From positions 310,001 through 374,000 of the forward strand of contig NZ_SULM01000002.1 in assembly GCF_005250615.1 (NCBI RefSeq): a stretch of DNA of 64,000 bases, written 5' to 3'. Positions 1-9,366 of the stretch are shown piece by piece. This DNA comes from Pseudomonas rhizoryzae. GTDB lineage: Bacteria; Pseudomonadota; Gammaproteobacteria; Pseudomonadales; Pseudomonadaceae. Under the pieces are notes generated by a model. That model made no database searches. It had not been told where the DNA came from and worked only from the letters and a program-made list of their open reading frames with translations. The position numbers and the translations under genes were made by a program. Position 1 is the stretch's first letter; each line of letters starts with the position of its first letter.

Positions 1-954
1 TTCGGTGGCGGCACCCCCAGCCTGTTCTCGGCCGCGGCCCTGGGTCGGCTGCTGGAAGGCGTGGCCAGGCGCCTGGACTTCGCGCCCGATATCGAGATCA
101 CCCTGGAAGCCAATCCGGGCACCTTCGAGCAGGCCAAGTTCGTCGCCTATCGCGGGCTGGGCATCAATCGGCTGTCCATCGGCATCCAGAGCTTCCAGGA
201 CGAGAAACTCAAGGCCCTGGGGCGCATCCATGGGCGTGACGAAGCCATCCGCGCCGCCGATCGGGCACGTGCCGCCGGCTTCGACAACTTCAACCTGGAC
301 CTCATGCACGGCCTGCCCGACCAGAGCCTGGCCGATGCCCTGGGTGATCTGGAGCAGGCCATCGCCCTGGCGCCGACGCACCTGTCCTGGTATCAGCTCA
401 CCATGGAGCCCAATACGGTGTTCTGGAGCCAGCCGCCGGAACTGCCCGAGGACGAGGTACTCTGGGACATCCAGGAAGCCGGCCAGGCCCGCCTGGCCGC
501 CGCCGGTTATCGGCAATACGAGACCTCCGCCTATGCCCAGCCCGGACGCCAGGCGCGGCACAATCTCAACTATTGGGGCTTCGGTGACTTCCTCGGCATC
601 GGCGCCGGCGCCCATGCCAAACTCAGCGCGCCGGATGGCCGCCTGCTGCGCAGCTGGAAGACCCGCCTGCCCAAGGATTACCTCGACCCGGCCAAACCCT
701 TCCAGGCCGGCGAGAAACGCCTGGAAGCGGCCGACCTGCCTTTCGAATTCATGATGAACGCCCTGCGCCTGGTGGACGGGGTACCGGCCGCCTGGTATCC
801 GCAGCGGACTGGTCAGCCGCTGGACGAATTGGCGCCCGCCCTGGCCGCGGCGCGGCGCGACGGCCTGCTGGCGGACGACCCCGAGCGCCTGCGGCCCACC
901 GCCCGTGGCCAGCTGTTCCTGAACGACCTCTTGCAATCCTTTCTGCCTGACTGA
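1..954 (+). CDS. hemW: HemW, haem chaperone of the HemN-like radical SAM family (5' end missing)
   Basis: The frame is open from the first base and ends at TGA 952-954, giving 317 codons. Roughly the first 60-65 residues, which in this family hold the CxxxCxxC iron-sulfur motif, lie outside the window. Visible hallmarks are the FGGGTPSLF segment at the very start, an EANPGT motif, the NRLSIGIQSF segment, the NLDLMHGLPDQ segment and the C-terminal HemN_C region (YWGFGDFLGIGAGAH). HemW inserts or chaperones haem for respiratory enzymes rather than acting as coproporphyrinogen oxidase; this is family knowledge. A DUF3392 gene follows 14 bases downstream and is probably co-transcribed, as I recall from P. 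aeruginosa. Confidence 0.93.
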   Translation, partial: FGGGTPSLFSAAALGRLLEGVARRLDFAPDIEITLEANPGTFEQAKFVAYRGLGINRLSIGIQSFQDEKLKALGRIHGRDEAIRAADRARAAGFDNFNLDLMHGLPDQSLADALGDLEQAIALAPTHLSWYQLTMEPNTVFWSQPPELPEDEVLWDIQEAGQARLAAAGYRQYETSAYAQPGRQARHNLNYWGFGDFLGIGAGAHAKLSAPDGRLLRSWKTRLPKDYLDPAKPFQAGEKRLEAADLPFEFMMNALRLVDGVPAAWYPQRTGQPLDELAPALAAARRDGLLADDPERLRPTARGQLFLNDLLQSFLPD

Positions 955-968
955 CGAGGAGCTCTGCC

Positions 969-1295
969 TTGGACTTCGTGCTCAACCATATCGCCGACCT
1001 CTCCCGCTGGAGCCGCAGCCATCTCGACGAAGTGGCCCTGGCGGTCACCGCTACCCTGCTGGTGCTGTTCGGCAGCCAAGTCAACGCCTTCATCCAGGCG
1101 CGCCTGGGCAGCCTGCCCACCGCCATCCGGGTGCCGGCCTTCGCCCTGGCGTGCCTGGCTATCTACGGCGCCGCCATGACCTTCCTCACGCCCTGGGTGG
1201 TGAAGGGCCTGGCGCAGTTCAACAACTACGCCCTGGCGCCGGTATTGCTGATCGGTGTTTGTCTACTCGGCGTACTGGCCGAGCGGCGCGGCTAG
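969..1295 (+). CDS. DUF3392 small inner-membrane protein
   Basis: This 108-residue protein starts at TTG 969, preceded by GAGGAG about 9 bases upstream. It has three hydrophobic stretches, at about residues 20-42, 52-74 and 84-104, with short charged links, so it is probably a three-pass inner-membrane protein. Length and sequence match the DUF3392 family, whose function is unknown. It sits directly behind hemW on the same strand. Its stop overlaps the stop of the convergent signalling gene on the other strand by a few bases (1292-1295). Confidence 0.8.
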   Translation: MDFVLNHIADLSRWSRSHLDEVALAVTATLLVLFGSQVNAFIQARLGSLPTAIRVPAFALACLAIYGAAMTFLTPWVVKGLAQFNNYALAPVLLIGVCLLGVLAERRG

Positions 1296-3016
1296 AGCGG
1301 CGCGTAGTCCACGACGCCGGCCAGCAGCAGCAGACTTTCCAGCGATTGCGGCCGGCCGAGCAGGAAGCCCTGAAAGGTATCCACCCCCAGGCTCTTGAGC
1401 AGTTCGAATTGCGCCTGGGTTTCCACCCCCTCGGCGACGATCTGCATGTTCAACGCCCGGCACAGGCTGACGATCCCCGCCAACAGTTGCCGTGAGCGGG
1501 CGTCGCGGTCCACCGACAACAGGAAGCTGCGGTCGATCTTGATGGTGTCGAAAGACAGCCGATGCAGATAGCTCAAGGACGAATAACCGGTACCGAAGTC
1601 GTCCATGGCCACCCGGAAGCCCTGGTCACGTAGTCGACCCAGGCGCCGTTCCGGCGCGCCGCGCTGCAGGAATACCGACTCGGTTACCTCCAGCTCCAGC
1701 GCCCGCGGCCGCACGCCGAACTCGGTGCAGGCGCGCTCCAGCACCAGGCTCAGCTCATCATCCGCCACCTGACGGGCGGAAATGTTCACCGCCACCGGAA
1801 TGTTCACCCCCGCCTGCTGCAAGTCGCGGGCATAGGCGGCGGCGCGCCGAATCGCCAGGCGGCCCAAAGACGAGGCCATGCCGTTCTGCTCGGCCAGGGC
1901 GACGAAAACGCTGGGCAACACCGCTCCCACGCTGGGGCACTCCCAGCGCGCCAACAGTTCGGCACTGACCAGGCGGCGCTCGGCATCGAACTTGGGTTGC
2001 AGGACGAACTTGATGTCTTCCGCCTCGATGGCGGCATGCAGGTGGGCCAGCAGGGTGACCTTGCGCAGCGCCTCGGCAGTGAATTCCGGATCGTAGAAGC
2101 GCGCCCGACTCTTGCCGGCGCTCTTGGCCGCGTACATGGCGGCATCGGCATTGCTGAGCAGGGTCTCGGCGTTCTGGCCATCCTCGGGGGTCAGGCTCAG
2201 ACCGATGCTGGCGGATACCCGGATATCGTGCTCGGCGATACGTCGCGGCCGGCCGATCACCTGCAACAGGCGCTCGGCAATCTGGCGGGCCTGACTGCGA
2301 CTGTCCACCACGATGGCGGCAACGAATTCATCGCCGCCCCAACGCGCCAGGAGCTCGCCCTCGCCCAGACTGTCCTGCAGGGACGCGGCCAGGACCCTGA
2401 GCAGTTCATCGCCCGCCTCGTGGCCCAGGGAGTCATTGACCTCCTTGAAACCATCGACATCGATGAACAGCACGGCCAGGTTGCGCCCCGTGGTGAGCTC
2501 TCGCAGGCAGTCTTCGAAGCGGCGATAGAAACCGGAGCGATTGGGTAGCTGGGTCAAGCCATCGCTCAACGCCAGGCGCTCCAGCGCCTGTTCGGCACGC
2601 TTGCGGTCGGTGATGTCGCGCAGGCTGGCGATGACATAGCCCTCGGCGCCACCTTCGCCGGCGAAGCGGCTAAGGCTGATCTCCATCGGCGTCACGCGCT
2701 TGGCCGAGACGTGGAAGCTGGCTTCGGACAAGGCATAGCCGTGGCGCTCGAAGGCCTGGATGGCCGCCTCCGGCAGCTTGATGTAATGCGACAGGTACTG
2801 ACCTGAAACGCTCCTGCCAGCGCTCAGCATCAATTTGCACAGCGCCTCGTTGGCCTCGATGATCTGGCCGTTTTCGCTCAACACGGCCATGGCATCGCGG
2901 CACAGGGCGAAGGCCGAGGCCATCAGGTCCAGCGAGCGCTCGGTACGCTGGCGAGCGCTACGCTCGGCTTCCAGCTGACGTAGGGCGTCCAGCTCGCTGT
3001 CCGCGCCCAGAGTCAC
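1292..3016 (-). CDS. PAS-GGDEF-EAL cyclic-di-GMP signalling protein
   Basis: This 574-residue protein starts at GTG 3014-3016 and has no signal peptide or clear membrane segment. Domain order is a short coiled N-terminus, a PAS domain (about 30-140), a GGDEF domain (about 145-310) with intact RWGGDEF at 226-231, and an EAL domain (about 320-565). The EAL domain keeps the first acidic residue as ELLAR at 353-357, ELEVTES, MDDFGTGYSS at 471-480, KIDRSF, VAEGVET and QGF. The RxxD inhibitory site expected five residues before GGDEF is absent (GEGE instead). Both cyclase and phosphodiesterase activity look possible, so the net direction cannot be told from sequence. Confidence 0.85.
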   Translation of the reverse strand: MTLGADSELDALRQLEAERSARQRTERSLDLMASAFALCRDAMAVLSENGQIIEANEALCKLMLSAGRSVSGQYLSHYIKLPEAAIQAFERHGYALSEASFHVSAKRVTPMEISLSRFAGEGGAEGYVIASLRDITDRKRAEQALERLALSDGLTQLPNRSGFYRRFEDCLRELTTGRNLAVLFIDVDGFKEVNDSLGHEAGDELLRVLAASLQDSLGEGELLARWGGDEFVAAIVVDSRSQARQIAERLLQVIGRPRRIAEHDIRVSASIGLSLTPEDGQNAETLLSNADAAMYAAKSAGKSRARFYDPEFTAEALRKVTLLAHLHAAIEAEDIKFVLQPKFDAERRLVSAELLARWECPSVGAVLPSVFVALAEQNGMASSLGRLAIRRAAAYARDLQQAGVNIPVAVNISARQVADDELSLVLERACTEFGVRPRALELEVTESVFLQRGAPERRLGRLRDQGFRVAMDDFGTGYSSLSYLHRLSFDTIKIDRSFLLSVDRDARSRQLLAGIVSLCRALNMQIVAEGVETQAQFELLKSLGVDTFQGFLLGRPQSLESLLLLAGVVDYAPL

Positions 3017-3174
3017 TGAGCGGTACCTGGCAAACGGCGCCCTGGTTCACTGTGGTGGTCGGCAGACATCTTGCTCGTTCCTACGTACTCCGAAGATGAA
3101 GGTTCATCATGGCAAGCCGCCATCATGCCAACAGCCTATTTGCGGCTCAACCACTGCTCATCCGCGACGCGCGG

Positions 3175-3885
3175 TCAGTCCAGCCGCTCGAATTTCAAAT
3201 CCCAGACGCCATGTCCCAGACGTTCGCCACGCCGCTCGAACTTGGTGATGGGGCGCTCTTCGGGACGGGGTACGTAGCCCGACGCGTCGCCCAGATTACG
3301 GTAACCTGGCGCGGCGTTCATGATCTCGAGCATGTGTTCGGCATAAGCCTGCCAATCGGTGGCCATGTGCAGCACGCCGCCGACCTTGAGCTTCTGCCGG
3401 ACCAGTTCGGCGAAGGCCGGCTGGACGATACGGCGTTTGTGATGGCGGCTCTTGTGCCAGGGATCGGGGAAGAACAACAGCACCCGGTCCAGACTGGCAT
3501 CGGCGACGCACTGGCGCAGCACCTCCAGGGCATCGCAGCTGTAGACCCGCAGATTGGTCAGCCCCTGGGTCATGGCGCCATTGAGCAGCGCCCCCACACC
3601 CGGCCGATGCACCTCGACGCCGATGAAATCCTGCTCCGGCGCGGCGGCAGCCATTTCCAGGGTGGAGTGGCCCATGCCGAAACCGATCTCGAAGGTGCGC
3701 GGCGCCTGGCGCCCGAATACTTGGTCGAAATCCTGGGGGCCGTCAGACAACTCCAGACCGAAGCGCGGCCAGCCTTGGTCGAGACCGCGTTGCTGGCCCT
3801 CGGTCATGCGGCCGGCCCGCATCACGAAACTCTTGATGGTGCGCAGGGGGCGGTCGGGAGTCTGGTCGTCTTGATGATCGGTCAT
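3175..3885 (-). CDS. trmB: tRNA (guanine-N7-)-methyltransferase TrmB
   Basis: The product is 236 residues when started at ATG 3883-3885 (MTDHQDD). The frame extends further upstream but that part is not family-like. TrmB forms 7-methylguanosine at position 46 of tRNA using S-adenosylmethionine. Visible motifs are [15 protein letters not shown] (SAM-binding loop), [28 protein letters not shown] (the diagnostic FPDPWxKxRHxKRR block) and a C-terminal [13 protein letters not shown] segment. It lies in the same direction as thiG, which ends 67 bases upstream, as I recall from PAO1. Confidence 0.95.
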   Translation of the reverse strand: MTDHQDDQTPDRPLRTIKSFVMRAGRMTEGQQRGLDQGWPRFGLELSDGPQDFDQVFGRQAPRTFEIGFGMGHSTLEMAAAAPEQDFIGVEVHRPGVGALLNGAMTQGLTNLRVYSCDALEVLRQCVADASLDRVLLFFPDPWHKSRHHKRRIVQPAFAELVRQKLKVGGVLHMATDWQAYAEHMLEIMNAAPGYRNLGDASGYVPRPEERPITKFERRGERLGHGVWDLKFERLD

Positions 3886-3952
3886 GGCGTTATCGATAGT
3901 GAGAAAAAGAGACGCCCGGCAAAGCCGGGCGCATGGAGGATCGCCCGCAGCC

Positions 3953-4735
3953 TCAGCCGACGAGGCCATCCAGCGGCGACGACGCGGTCGCATAGAGCTT
4001 GCGCGGCATGCGGCCGGCCAGATAGGCCAGACGGCCGGCGACGATGGCGTGCTTCATGGCCTCGGCCATCAATACCGGCTCGCGGGCATGGGCGATGGCA
4101 CTGTTCATCAGCACCGCCTCGCAACCCAGCTCCATGGCGATGGTGGCGTCCGAGGCGGTACCCACCCCGGCATCCACCAGCACCGGCACCTTGGCCTCTT
4201 CGAGGATGATGCGCAGGTTGTAGGGGTTGCAGATACCCAGGCCCGAGCCGATCAAGCCGGCCAGCGGCATCACGGCGATGCAGCCGATGGCCTCCAGCTG
4301 ACGCGCGACGATGGGGTCGTCGCTGGTGTAGACCATGACGTCGAAGCCGTCGGCCACCAGCGTCTCGGCGGCTTTGAGGGTTTCGATGACATTGGGGAAC
4401 AGGGTCTTCTGGTCGGCCAGGACTTCCAGCTTGACCAGGTTGTGACCATCGAGCAGTTCGCGGGCCAGACGGCAGGTACGTACCGCCTCCACGGCGTCGT
4501 AGCAGCCGGCGGTGTTGGGCAGGATGGTGTAGCGCTCGGGCGAGATCACGTCGAGCAGATTGGGCTCGCCGGGATTCTGGCCGAGGTTGGTACGGCGCAC
4601 CGCCACGGTGACGATCTCGGCACCCGAGGCCTCGATGGCCACGCGGGTCTCTTCGAGGTCACGATACTTGCCGGTACCGACCAGCAGGCGCGACTCATAG
4701 GTGCGCCCGGCCAGGGTGAAGGGAGTGTCTTTCAT
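3953..4735 (-). CDS. thiG: Thiazole synthase ThiG
   Basis: The product is 260 residues from ATG 4733-4735 ([10 protein letters not shown]). The longer frame adds 11 unlikely residues. ThiG builds the thiazole phosphate moiety of thiamine from deoxyxylulose 5-phosphate, dehydroglycine and ThiS thiocarboxylate. The Schiff-base lysine sits in VKLEVLAD at about residue 102. The phosphate-binding glycines appear as [12 protein letters not shown] and [14 protein letters not shown]. thiS lies just upstream, 19 bases away, so the two subunits of the sulfur-transfer step are made together. Confidence 0.96.
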   Translation of the reverse strand: MKDTPFTLAGRTYESRLLVGTGKYRDLEETRVAIEASGAEIVTVAVRRTNLGQNPGEPNLLDVISPERYTILPNTAGCYDAVEAVRTCRLARELLDGHNLVKLEVLADQKTLFPNVIETLKAAETLVADGFDVMVYTSDDPIVARQLEAIGCIAVMPLAGLIGSGLGICNPYNLRIILEEAKVPVLVDAGVGTASDATIAMELGCEAVLMNSAIAHAREPVLMAEAMKHAIVAGRLAYLAGRMPRKLYATASSPLDGLVG

Positions 4736-4754
4736 CTGGATTCCTCTTTCGCGG

Positions 4755-4955
4755 CTAGCCGCCGCCAATGGCGTGGACCACTTCCAGCCGGTCGCCGTCC
4801 GCCAGGGCGGTGGTGGCGTGCTGGCTGCGCGGCACGATGTCGAGGTTGCGCTCCACCGCTACCCGTCGCCCGGTCAATTCGAGACGCACGAGCAGGTCGG
4901 CGACGGTGGCACCGTCCGGCAACTCTAGGGATTCGCCGTTCAACAGGATCTGCAT
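4755..4955 (-). CDS. thiS: Sulfur carrier protein ThiS
   Basis: This is a 66-residue ubiquitin-fold protein starting at ATG 4953-4955 and ending in the required C-terminal Gly-Gly (HAIGGG). The C-terminal glycine is adenylated and converted to a thiocarboxylate that donates sulfur to ThiG. It is immediately upstream of thiG on the same strand, which supports a thiSG operon. No TPP riboswitch is apparent in the short space before it. Confidence 0.94.
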   Translation of the reverse strand: MQILLNGESLELPDGATVADLLVRLELTGRRVAVERNLDIVPRSQHATTALADGDRLEVVHAIGGG

Positions 4956-5039
4956 GGAAAAAGCATCGTCGCGGGGTGAACCGGCATTCTACGCCGGTCG
5001 TGCGTTCATTGCAGCGACGCCCGATCTGGAGCCGTGCCT

Positions 5040-5417
5040 TCAGAGGCTGCTCAGGCGCCAGGCGAGCAACGCCAGGCAGCCCCAGCCGGCGAGAAAGCAC
5101 AAGCCGCCGAAGGGAGTGATGATGCCGAGCCGCGAGATGCCGGTCATCGTCAGCAGATAGAGACTGCCGGAAAACAGCAGGATGCCGGCGATAAAGAAGC
5201 CACCGGCCCAGGCCACCAGCCGGCCCTGGAAATGCAGGGACAGCAGCGCGACGCCGAACAGCGCCAGGGCATGGATGAGCTGGTAGAGCACGCCGGTCTG
5301 GAACACCGCCAGGTAATCGGCGGACAGCCGCCCCTTGAGACCATGGGCGGCGAAGGCGCCCAGGCCGACACCGGTGAAGCCGGCCAGGGCCGCGAACAGC
5401 AGAAAGAGACGCAACAT
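5040..5417 (-). CDS. DUF423 family membrane protein
   Basis: This 125-residue protein has four hydrophobic segments and the family pattern GAFAAHGL near residues 20-28, followed by YQLIHALALF. DUF423 proteins (YgdD-like) are conserved inner-membrane proteins with no established function. The gene ends 84 bases before thiS, so it may be co-transcribed with thiSG. Its start is 68 bases from the divergent mtgA. Confidence 0.85.
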   Translation of the reverse strand: MLRLFLLFAALAGFTGVGLGAFAAHGLKGRLSADYLAVFQTGVLYQLIHALALFGVALLSLHFQGRLVAWAGGFFIAGILLFSGSLYLLTMTGISRLGIITPFGGLCFLAGWGCLALLAWRLSSL

Positions 5418-5485
5418 GGGTTTTCCCAGGCGATGGAGGGTAAGCGCTGGTTATAATGGCCCGCTAACCGCCAAAGACCAAGCCG

Positions 5486-6187
5486 ATGCTGCGTACCCTC
5501 CTCCGCCGTCTCCTGCGTGTTGCCCTCTGGTTCGCCGCTCTCAGCGCCGCCGTGGTGCTGATCCTGCGTTGGGTGCCGCCACCAGGCAGCATGCTGATGG
5601 TGGAACGCAAGATCGAATCCTGGATCGATGGCAAGCCCATCGACCTGCAGCGCGACTGGCGCCCCTGGAAGGAGCTGCCGGACGATCTGAAGATGGCGGT
5701 CATCGCCGGCGAAGACCAGCATTTCGCCGAACACTGGGGCTTCGATTTCACCGCGATCCGCCAGGCCTTCGACCACAACGAGGCGGGCGGCTCCTTGCGC
5801 GGCGCCAGCACCATCAGCCAGCAGACCGCCAAGAATCTCTTTCTCTGGAGCGGCCGCAGCTACCTGCGCAAGGCCTTCGAAGCCTGGTTCACCGTGCTGC
5901 TGGAAACCTTCTGGTCCAAGCAGCGCATCCTCGAGGTCTATCTCAACAGCGTGGAATGGGGCGACGGCGTGTTCGGCGCCGAGGCCGCGGCACGCCACTA
6001 TTTCGGCGTGGACGCCGATGCGCTATCGGAACGCCAGGCCAGCCTGCTGGCCGCGGTGCTGCCCAATCCGCGCGAATGGAGCCCGAGCCGCCCCAGCGCC
6101 TACGTCGCCGAACGCGCCGCCTGGATCCGCCAGCAGGAACGCCAGCTGGGCGGCAGCGAGTATTTGCGGCGGATGACCGGGCAGTAG
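5486..6187 (+). CDS. mtgA: Monofunctional biosynthetic peptidoglycan transglycosylase MtgA
   Basis: The product is 233 residues. A single N-terminal membrane anchor spans about residues 8-30, followed by one GT51 glycosyltransferase domain in the periplasm. The catalytic glutamate is in AGEDQHFAEHWGFD, and GASTISQQTAKNLFLW is the second family block. The third block is ILEVYLNSVEWGDGVFGAEAAA. There is no transpeptidase domain, so it polymerises lipid II without crosslinking. It is convergent with rpoH across a repeat-rich spacer. Confidence 0.95.
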   Translation: MLRTLLRRLLRVALWFAALSAAVVLILRWVPPPGSMLMVERKIESWIDGKPIDLQRDWRPWKELPDDLKMAVIAGEDQHFAEHWGFDFTAIRQAFDHNEAGGSLRGASTISQQTAKNLFLWSGRSYLRKAFEAWFTVLLETFWSKQRILEVYLNSVEWGDGVFGAEAAARHYFGVDADALSERQASLLAAVLPNPREWSPSRPSAYVAERAAWIRQQERQLGGSEYLRRMTGQ

Positions 6188-6203
6188 AGCGAGGCGACGT
6201 AGC

Positions 6204-6586
6204 GTGGAAAACGGCGCAGCCTTTTCCACTGGGACGATTGCCCAACATGCTACCCAGACGACGCCTGAGCTCGCGCGTGGAAAACGCTGCGCGGTTTTCC
6301 ACCCTACCTGCTGCCTACGCGACGCTACAGCTCACGCATGGAAGACGCTGTGAGTTTTCCATCTACCAGTGATTTATCGCGGCCATGGGCCGCTCCTACG
6401 GGTACCGGTAATCCGTTGGAGCGGCCACATCGGCGGACCGCCATGGCCGCGATCGTGACGTAGCTCATGACGGAATCAGCGGCGTAGCGTGGAAAACGGC
6501 GCAGCCTTTTCCACAGCAGGCGTACAGCTCAGGCAGGTTGTCTGGTGCTACGGATCGCACGTGGAAAACGCTGTGCGGTTTTCCAC
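6204..6586. repeat. Cluster of five REP-like palindromes between mtgA and rpoH
   Basis: Five copies of a 25-26 base imperfect palindrome with arms GTGGAAAA and TTTTCCAC lie at 6204-6229, 6277-6302, 6338-6362, 6489-6514 and 6561-6586. The core alternates between CGGCGCAGCC and CGCTGYGCGG. Copies 1 and 4 are identical and copies 2 and 5 nearly so, suggesting duplication of a unit. Copy 3 is diverged, with arms ATGGAA/TTCCAT. The position between two convergent genes is typical of REP elements. Short open frames seen here are made of the repeats and are not considered genes. Confidence 0.85.
6376..6453. repeat. REPIN-like inverted pair around a GCGGCC core
   Basis: ATCGCGGCCATGG at 6376-6388 is matched by its exact reverse complement at 6441-6453. 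Inside them a second inverted pair (GGCCGCTCC and GGAGCGGCC) brings the halves closer. Related GCAGCCATGGCCGCGAT and GGGCCGCGATGGCC sequences occur again at about 60034-60199, so this is a dispersed family in this genome. Confidence 0.7.
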
Positions 6587-6628
6587 GTCACCCGGACAGC
6601 CGACCGCGATAGTCATTATCACAGGCAT

Positions 6629-6656
6629 AAAAAACCGCGCCCTAAGGCGCGGCTTT
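6629..6656 (-). terminator. Intrinsic terminator of rpoH
   Basis: On the minus strand a 7 bp GC stem (CCGCGCC/GGCGCGG) with a short loop is followed by a run of six T. It begins 17 bases after the rpoH stop codon. Confidence 0.85.
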
Positions 6657-6672
6657 TCGGTCAACGTCTGGA

Positions 6673-7527
6673 TCAGGCGGCGATATTGCCCTTGAGCTTG
6701 TTCATCGCGTTCTTTTCCAGCTGACGGATACGCTCCGCCGAAACGTTGTACTTGGCCGCCAGCTCGTGCAGCGTGGCCTTTTCCTCGGCCAGCCAGCGCT
6801 GGTAGAGGATGTCGCGGCTGCGGTCGTCCAGACGCTCCAGGGCCTCGTGCAGATTGGCCGTGGAACTATCGCTCCAATCGGCTTCCTCCAACTGGCGGGC
6901 CGGGTCGTAGCGGCTGTCTTCCAGGTACTGGGCCGGCGACTGGTAGGCGGTATCGTCATCGGCGTCGCTGGCCGGATCGAAGGCCATGTCCTGACCGGTC
7001 AGGCGGCTTTCCATCTCGCGAACTTCCCGCGGCTCGACGCCCAGGGTTTCGGCGACGCGATGGACTTCGTCGTTGTTCAGCCAGGCCAGCCGCTTCTTCT
7101 GGCTGCGCAGGTTGAAGAACAGCTTGCGCTGGGCCTTGGTGGTGGCCACCTTGACGATGCGCCAGTTGCGCAGGATGAATTCATGGATCTCGGCCTTGAT
7201 CCAATGCACGGCAAAGGACACCAGGCGTACGCCCATCTCGGGGTTGAAGCGCTTGACGGCCTTCATCAGGCCGACGTTGCCTTCTTGGATCAGGTCGGCT
7301 TGGGCCAGGCCATAGCCGGAATAACTCTTGGCGATATGCACCACGAAACGCAGGTGCGCGAGTACCAACTGCCGGGCGGCCTCGACGTCTTCCTTATAGA
7401 AGAGGCGCTCGGCCAGTTCACGCTCCCGCTCCGGAGTGAGCAGCGGAATGCTGTTCACCGAGTGCACATAGGCTTCCAGGCTGGCGCCAGGAACCAATGT
7501 AGGAACAGGTTGCAACGAAGTGGTCAT
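6673..7527 (-). CDS. rpoH: Heat-shock sigma factor RpoH (sigma-32)
   Basis: The product is 284 residues from ATG 7525-7527, with GGAGG 6-7 bases upstream. The frame extends six codons further, but this start has the ribosome site and the usual length. Region 2 is seen as [15 protein letters not shown] and [19 protein letters not shown]. The RpoH box QRKLFFNLR separates sigma-32 from other group-3 sigma factors. The C-terminal region 4 helix-turn-helix is [21 protein letters not shown] likely target promoter (hslVU) occurs later in this window. The ftsXEY cluster lies upstream in the same direction. Confidence 0.97.
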   Translation of the reverse strand: MTTSLQPVPTLVPGASLEAYVHSVNSIPLLTPERERELAERLFYKEDVEAARQLVLAHLRFVVHIAKSYSGYGLAQADLIQEGNVGLMKAVKRFNPEMGVRLVSFAVHWIKAEIHEFILRNWRIVKVATTKAQRKLFFNLRSQKKRLAWLNNDEVHRVAETLGVEPREVREMESRLTGQDMAFDPASDADDDTAYQSPAQYLEDSRYDPARQLEEADWSDSSTANLHEALERLDDRSRDILYQRWLAEEKATLHELAAKYNVSAERIRQLEKNAMNKLKGNIAA

Positions 7528-7656
7528 GCGAATCCTCCGATTCACTAAGCACTGGGCAGTCTAACACTGATTTTTTGGACAGCGCCAGACTAGCCGAGGT
7601 TCCCTTAACCCCAGCTGAAAATGCCCGTGAAAGGCTTGTTTCATCAGGGGTTTAGA

Positions 7657-7681
7657 CCGTTTCCGAACGTTGCGGAAACGG
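7657..7681 (-). terminator. Strong hairpin after ftsX, possible terminator
   Basis: A 9 bp perfect stem (CCGTTTCCG/CGGAAACGG) with a 7-base loop begins 8 bases past the ftsX stop. There is no T-run on the minus strand, so it may act as a weak or Rho-assisted terminator or an RNA-stabilising hairpin before rpoH. Confidence 0.4.
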
Positions 7682-7688
7682 CCGTTCG

Positions 7689-8699
7689 TCAGCGCGGGGC
7701 CAGTTCGCGCAAATGGCGAGCGACCGCCAGCCAGGCGCCGATGTAACCGAGCAGCACGGCGCCGATCAGCAGTTGCAGACCGTCTTCCACCGCGACGCTA
7801 CCCAGGGCGAAATCACTGCCGTAGAGGCCGGCCAGGTCGATCACCGCGGCGTTAAGCCAGTTCAAGCCGAAAACCAGCAGTGCCCAGGCGGCGACGCCGG
7901 CACCCAGGCCGAACAGCGCGCCCATGTAGAGGAAGGGTCGGCGCACGTAGCCATCGGTGCCACCTACCAGCTTGACCACCTCGATCTCGGTACGCCGATT
8001 CTCGATGGCCAGGCGGATGGTGTTGCCGATCACCAGCAGCAGGGCGATCACCAGCACCACGGTCAGGCCGAAGACGAAGTGCTCGCCCAACTTGAGGATG
8101 GCGGTGAGGCGCTCGACCCACTGCATGTCCAGCTGCACCTGCTGCACGCCGTTCATCTCGGCCAGTTGGCTGCGCAGCATGTCGAGGCGACTCTTGTCGA
8201 TTTCCTTGGGCGTCACGGCGATGACGCCGGGCAAGGGGTTCTGCGGCAACTCGCGCAGCGCCTCGCCGATGCCGGCGTCCTGCTGCAATTCCTTCAGGGC
8301 ATCGTCCGGACTGATCCAGCGCGCCTCGGCGACGTCGGGCAAGACCTTGATCTGGCTCATCAGCACCTCGGCCTGGTCCTGGCCGGTGCGCAGGTCGAGG
8401 AAGACCGAGATCTGCGCCGCACGCTGCCAGGAGCCGCCGAGGCGCTCGACGTTCTTCAGCAGCAGCGATACCCCCATGGGCAGCGCCAGGGCGATGCCCA
8501 TCACCAGGCAGGTGAGGAAGGTGCCTATGGGTTGCTGCACCATGCGTCGGAGGCTGTCCCGGAGGCCAGTACGATGGGCTTCGAGGTAGGCATGCAGCGG
8601 GCTGCGCCAGTCGCTCTTGGGTTTCTTCGGGGCCTGGCGTTGCGGACGCTGGGGCTTGCCACCCTGCTCCTGGCCGCGCGGGAGTTCGTTGGCGCTCAT
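7689..8699 (-). CDS. ftsX: Cell division protein FtsX
   Basis: The product is 336 residues. A basic, glutamine-rich cytoplasmic N-terminus of about 60 residues is followed by a first membrane segment (about 78-100). A periplasmic loop and three more membrane segments in the C-terminal half follow, giving the FtsX permease topology. With FtsE it forms an ABC-like complex that activates cell-wall hydrolases at the septum. Its ATG overlaps the end of ftsE by four bases, indicating translational coupling. Confidence 0.95.
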   Translation of the reverse strand: MSANELPRGQEQGGKPQRPQRQAPKKPKSDWRSPLHAYLEAHRTGLRDSLRRMVQQPIGTFLTCLVMGIALALPMGVSLLLKNVERLGGSWQRAAQISVFLDLRTGQDQAEVLMSQIKVLPDVAEARWISPDDALKELQQDAGIGEALRELPQNPLPGVIAVTPKEIDKSRLDMLRSQLAEMNGVQQVQLDMQWVERLTAILKLGEHFVFGLTVVLVIALLLVIGNTIRLAIENRRTEIEVVKLVGGTDGYVRRPFLYMGALFGLGAGVAAWALLVFGLNWLNAAVIDLAGLYGSDFALGSVAVEDGLQLLIGAVLLGYIGAWLAVARHLRELAPR

Positions 8700-9366
8700 G
8701 GCTGGCTCTCTTCTTCGTCGCCGATCAGGCGGCCACGCTGCAGGGTGAGCATGCGATGGCGCAGCCGGGCGATGAGGGCGTGGTCGTGGCTGGCGATCAG
8801 CACCGTGGTGCCGAGGCTATTGATGTCTTCGAAGACCCCCATGATCTCCGAGGCCAGCCGCGGATCGAGGTTACCGGTGGGTTCGTCGGCCAGCAGCAGG
8901 GCCGGACGATGCACCACGGCGCGGGCGATACCGACCCGCTGCTGTTGGCCGGTGGACAGCTCGGCCGGGTAGTCGTCGAGCTTGTCCTTGAGGCTGACGC
9001 GCTCCAGCGCCGCGGCCACCCGCTTGGCGATCTCGGGCTTGGACAGGCCGAGGATCTGCAGCGGTAGAGCGACGTTGTCGAACACGGTGCGGTCGTACAG
9101 CAGTTGGTGGTTCTGGAAGACCACGCCGATCTGCCGGCGCAGGAAGGGAATCTGCGCATTGGTGATGCGCGAGATGTCCTGACCGGCCAAGGTCAGCTTG
9201 CCGCCGGTGGGCCTTTCCATGGCCAGGATCAGCCGCATCAGGGTGCTCTTGCCGGCACCGGAATGCCCAGTGACGAAGAGGATCTCGCCGCGTTCGGCGC
9301 GGAAGCTCAGTTCCTGCAGGCCGACGTGACCGTTGGGATAGCGCTTGGAGACGCGGTCGAACTGGA

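Noticed and set aside
6489-6695. Short plus-strand open frame before rpoH
   Set aside because: Most of it is the translated palindromic repeat (MENGAAFST and MENAVRFST from copies of the same unit) and it runs through the rpoH terminator.
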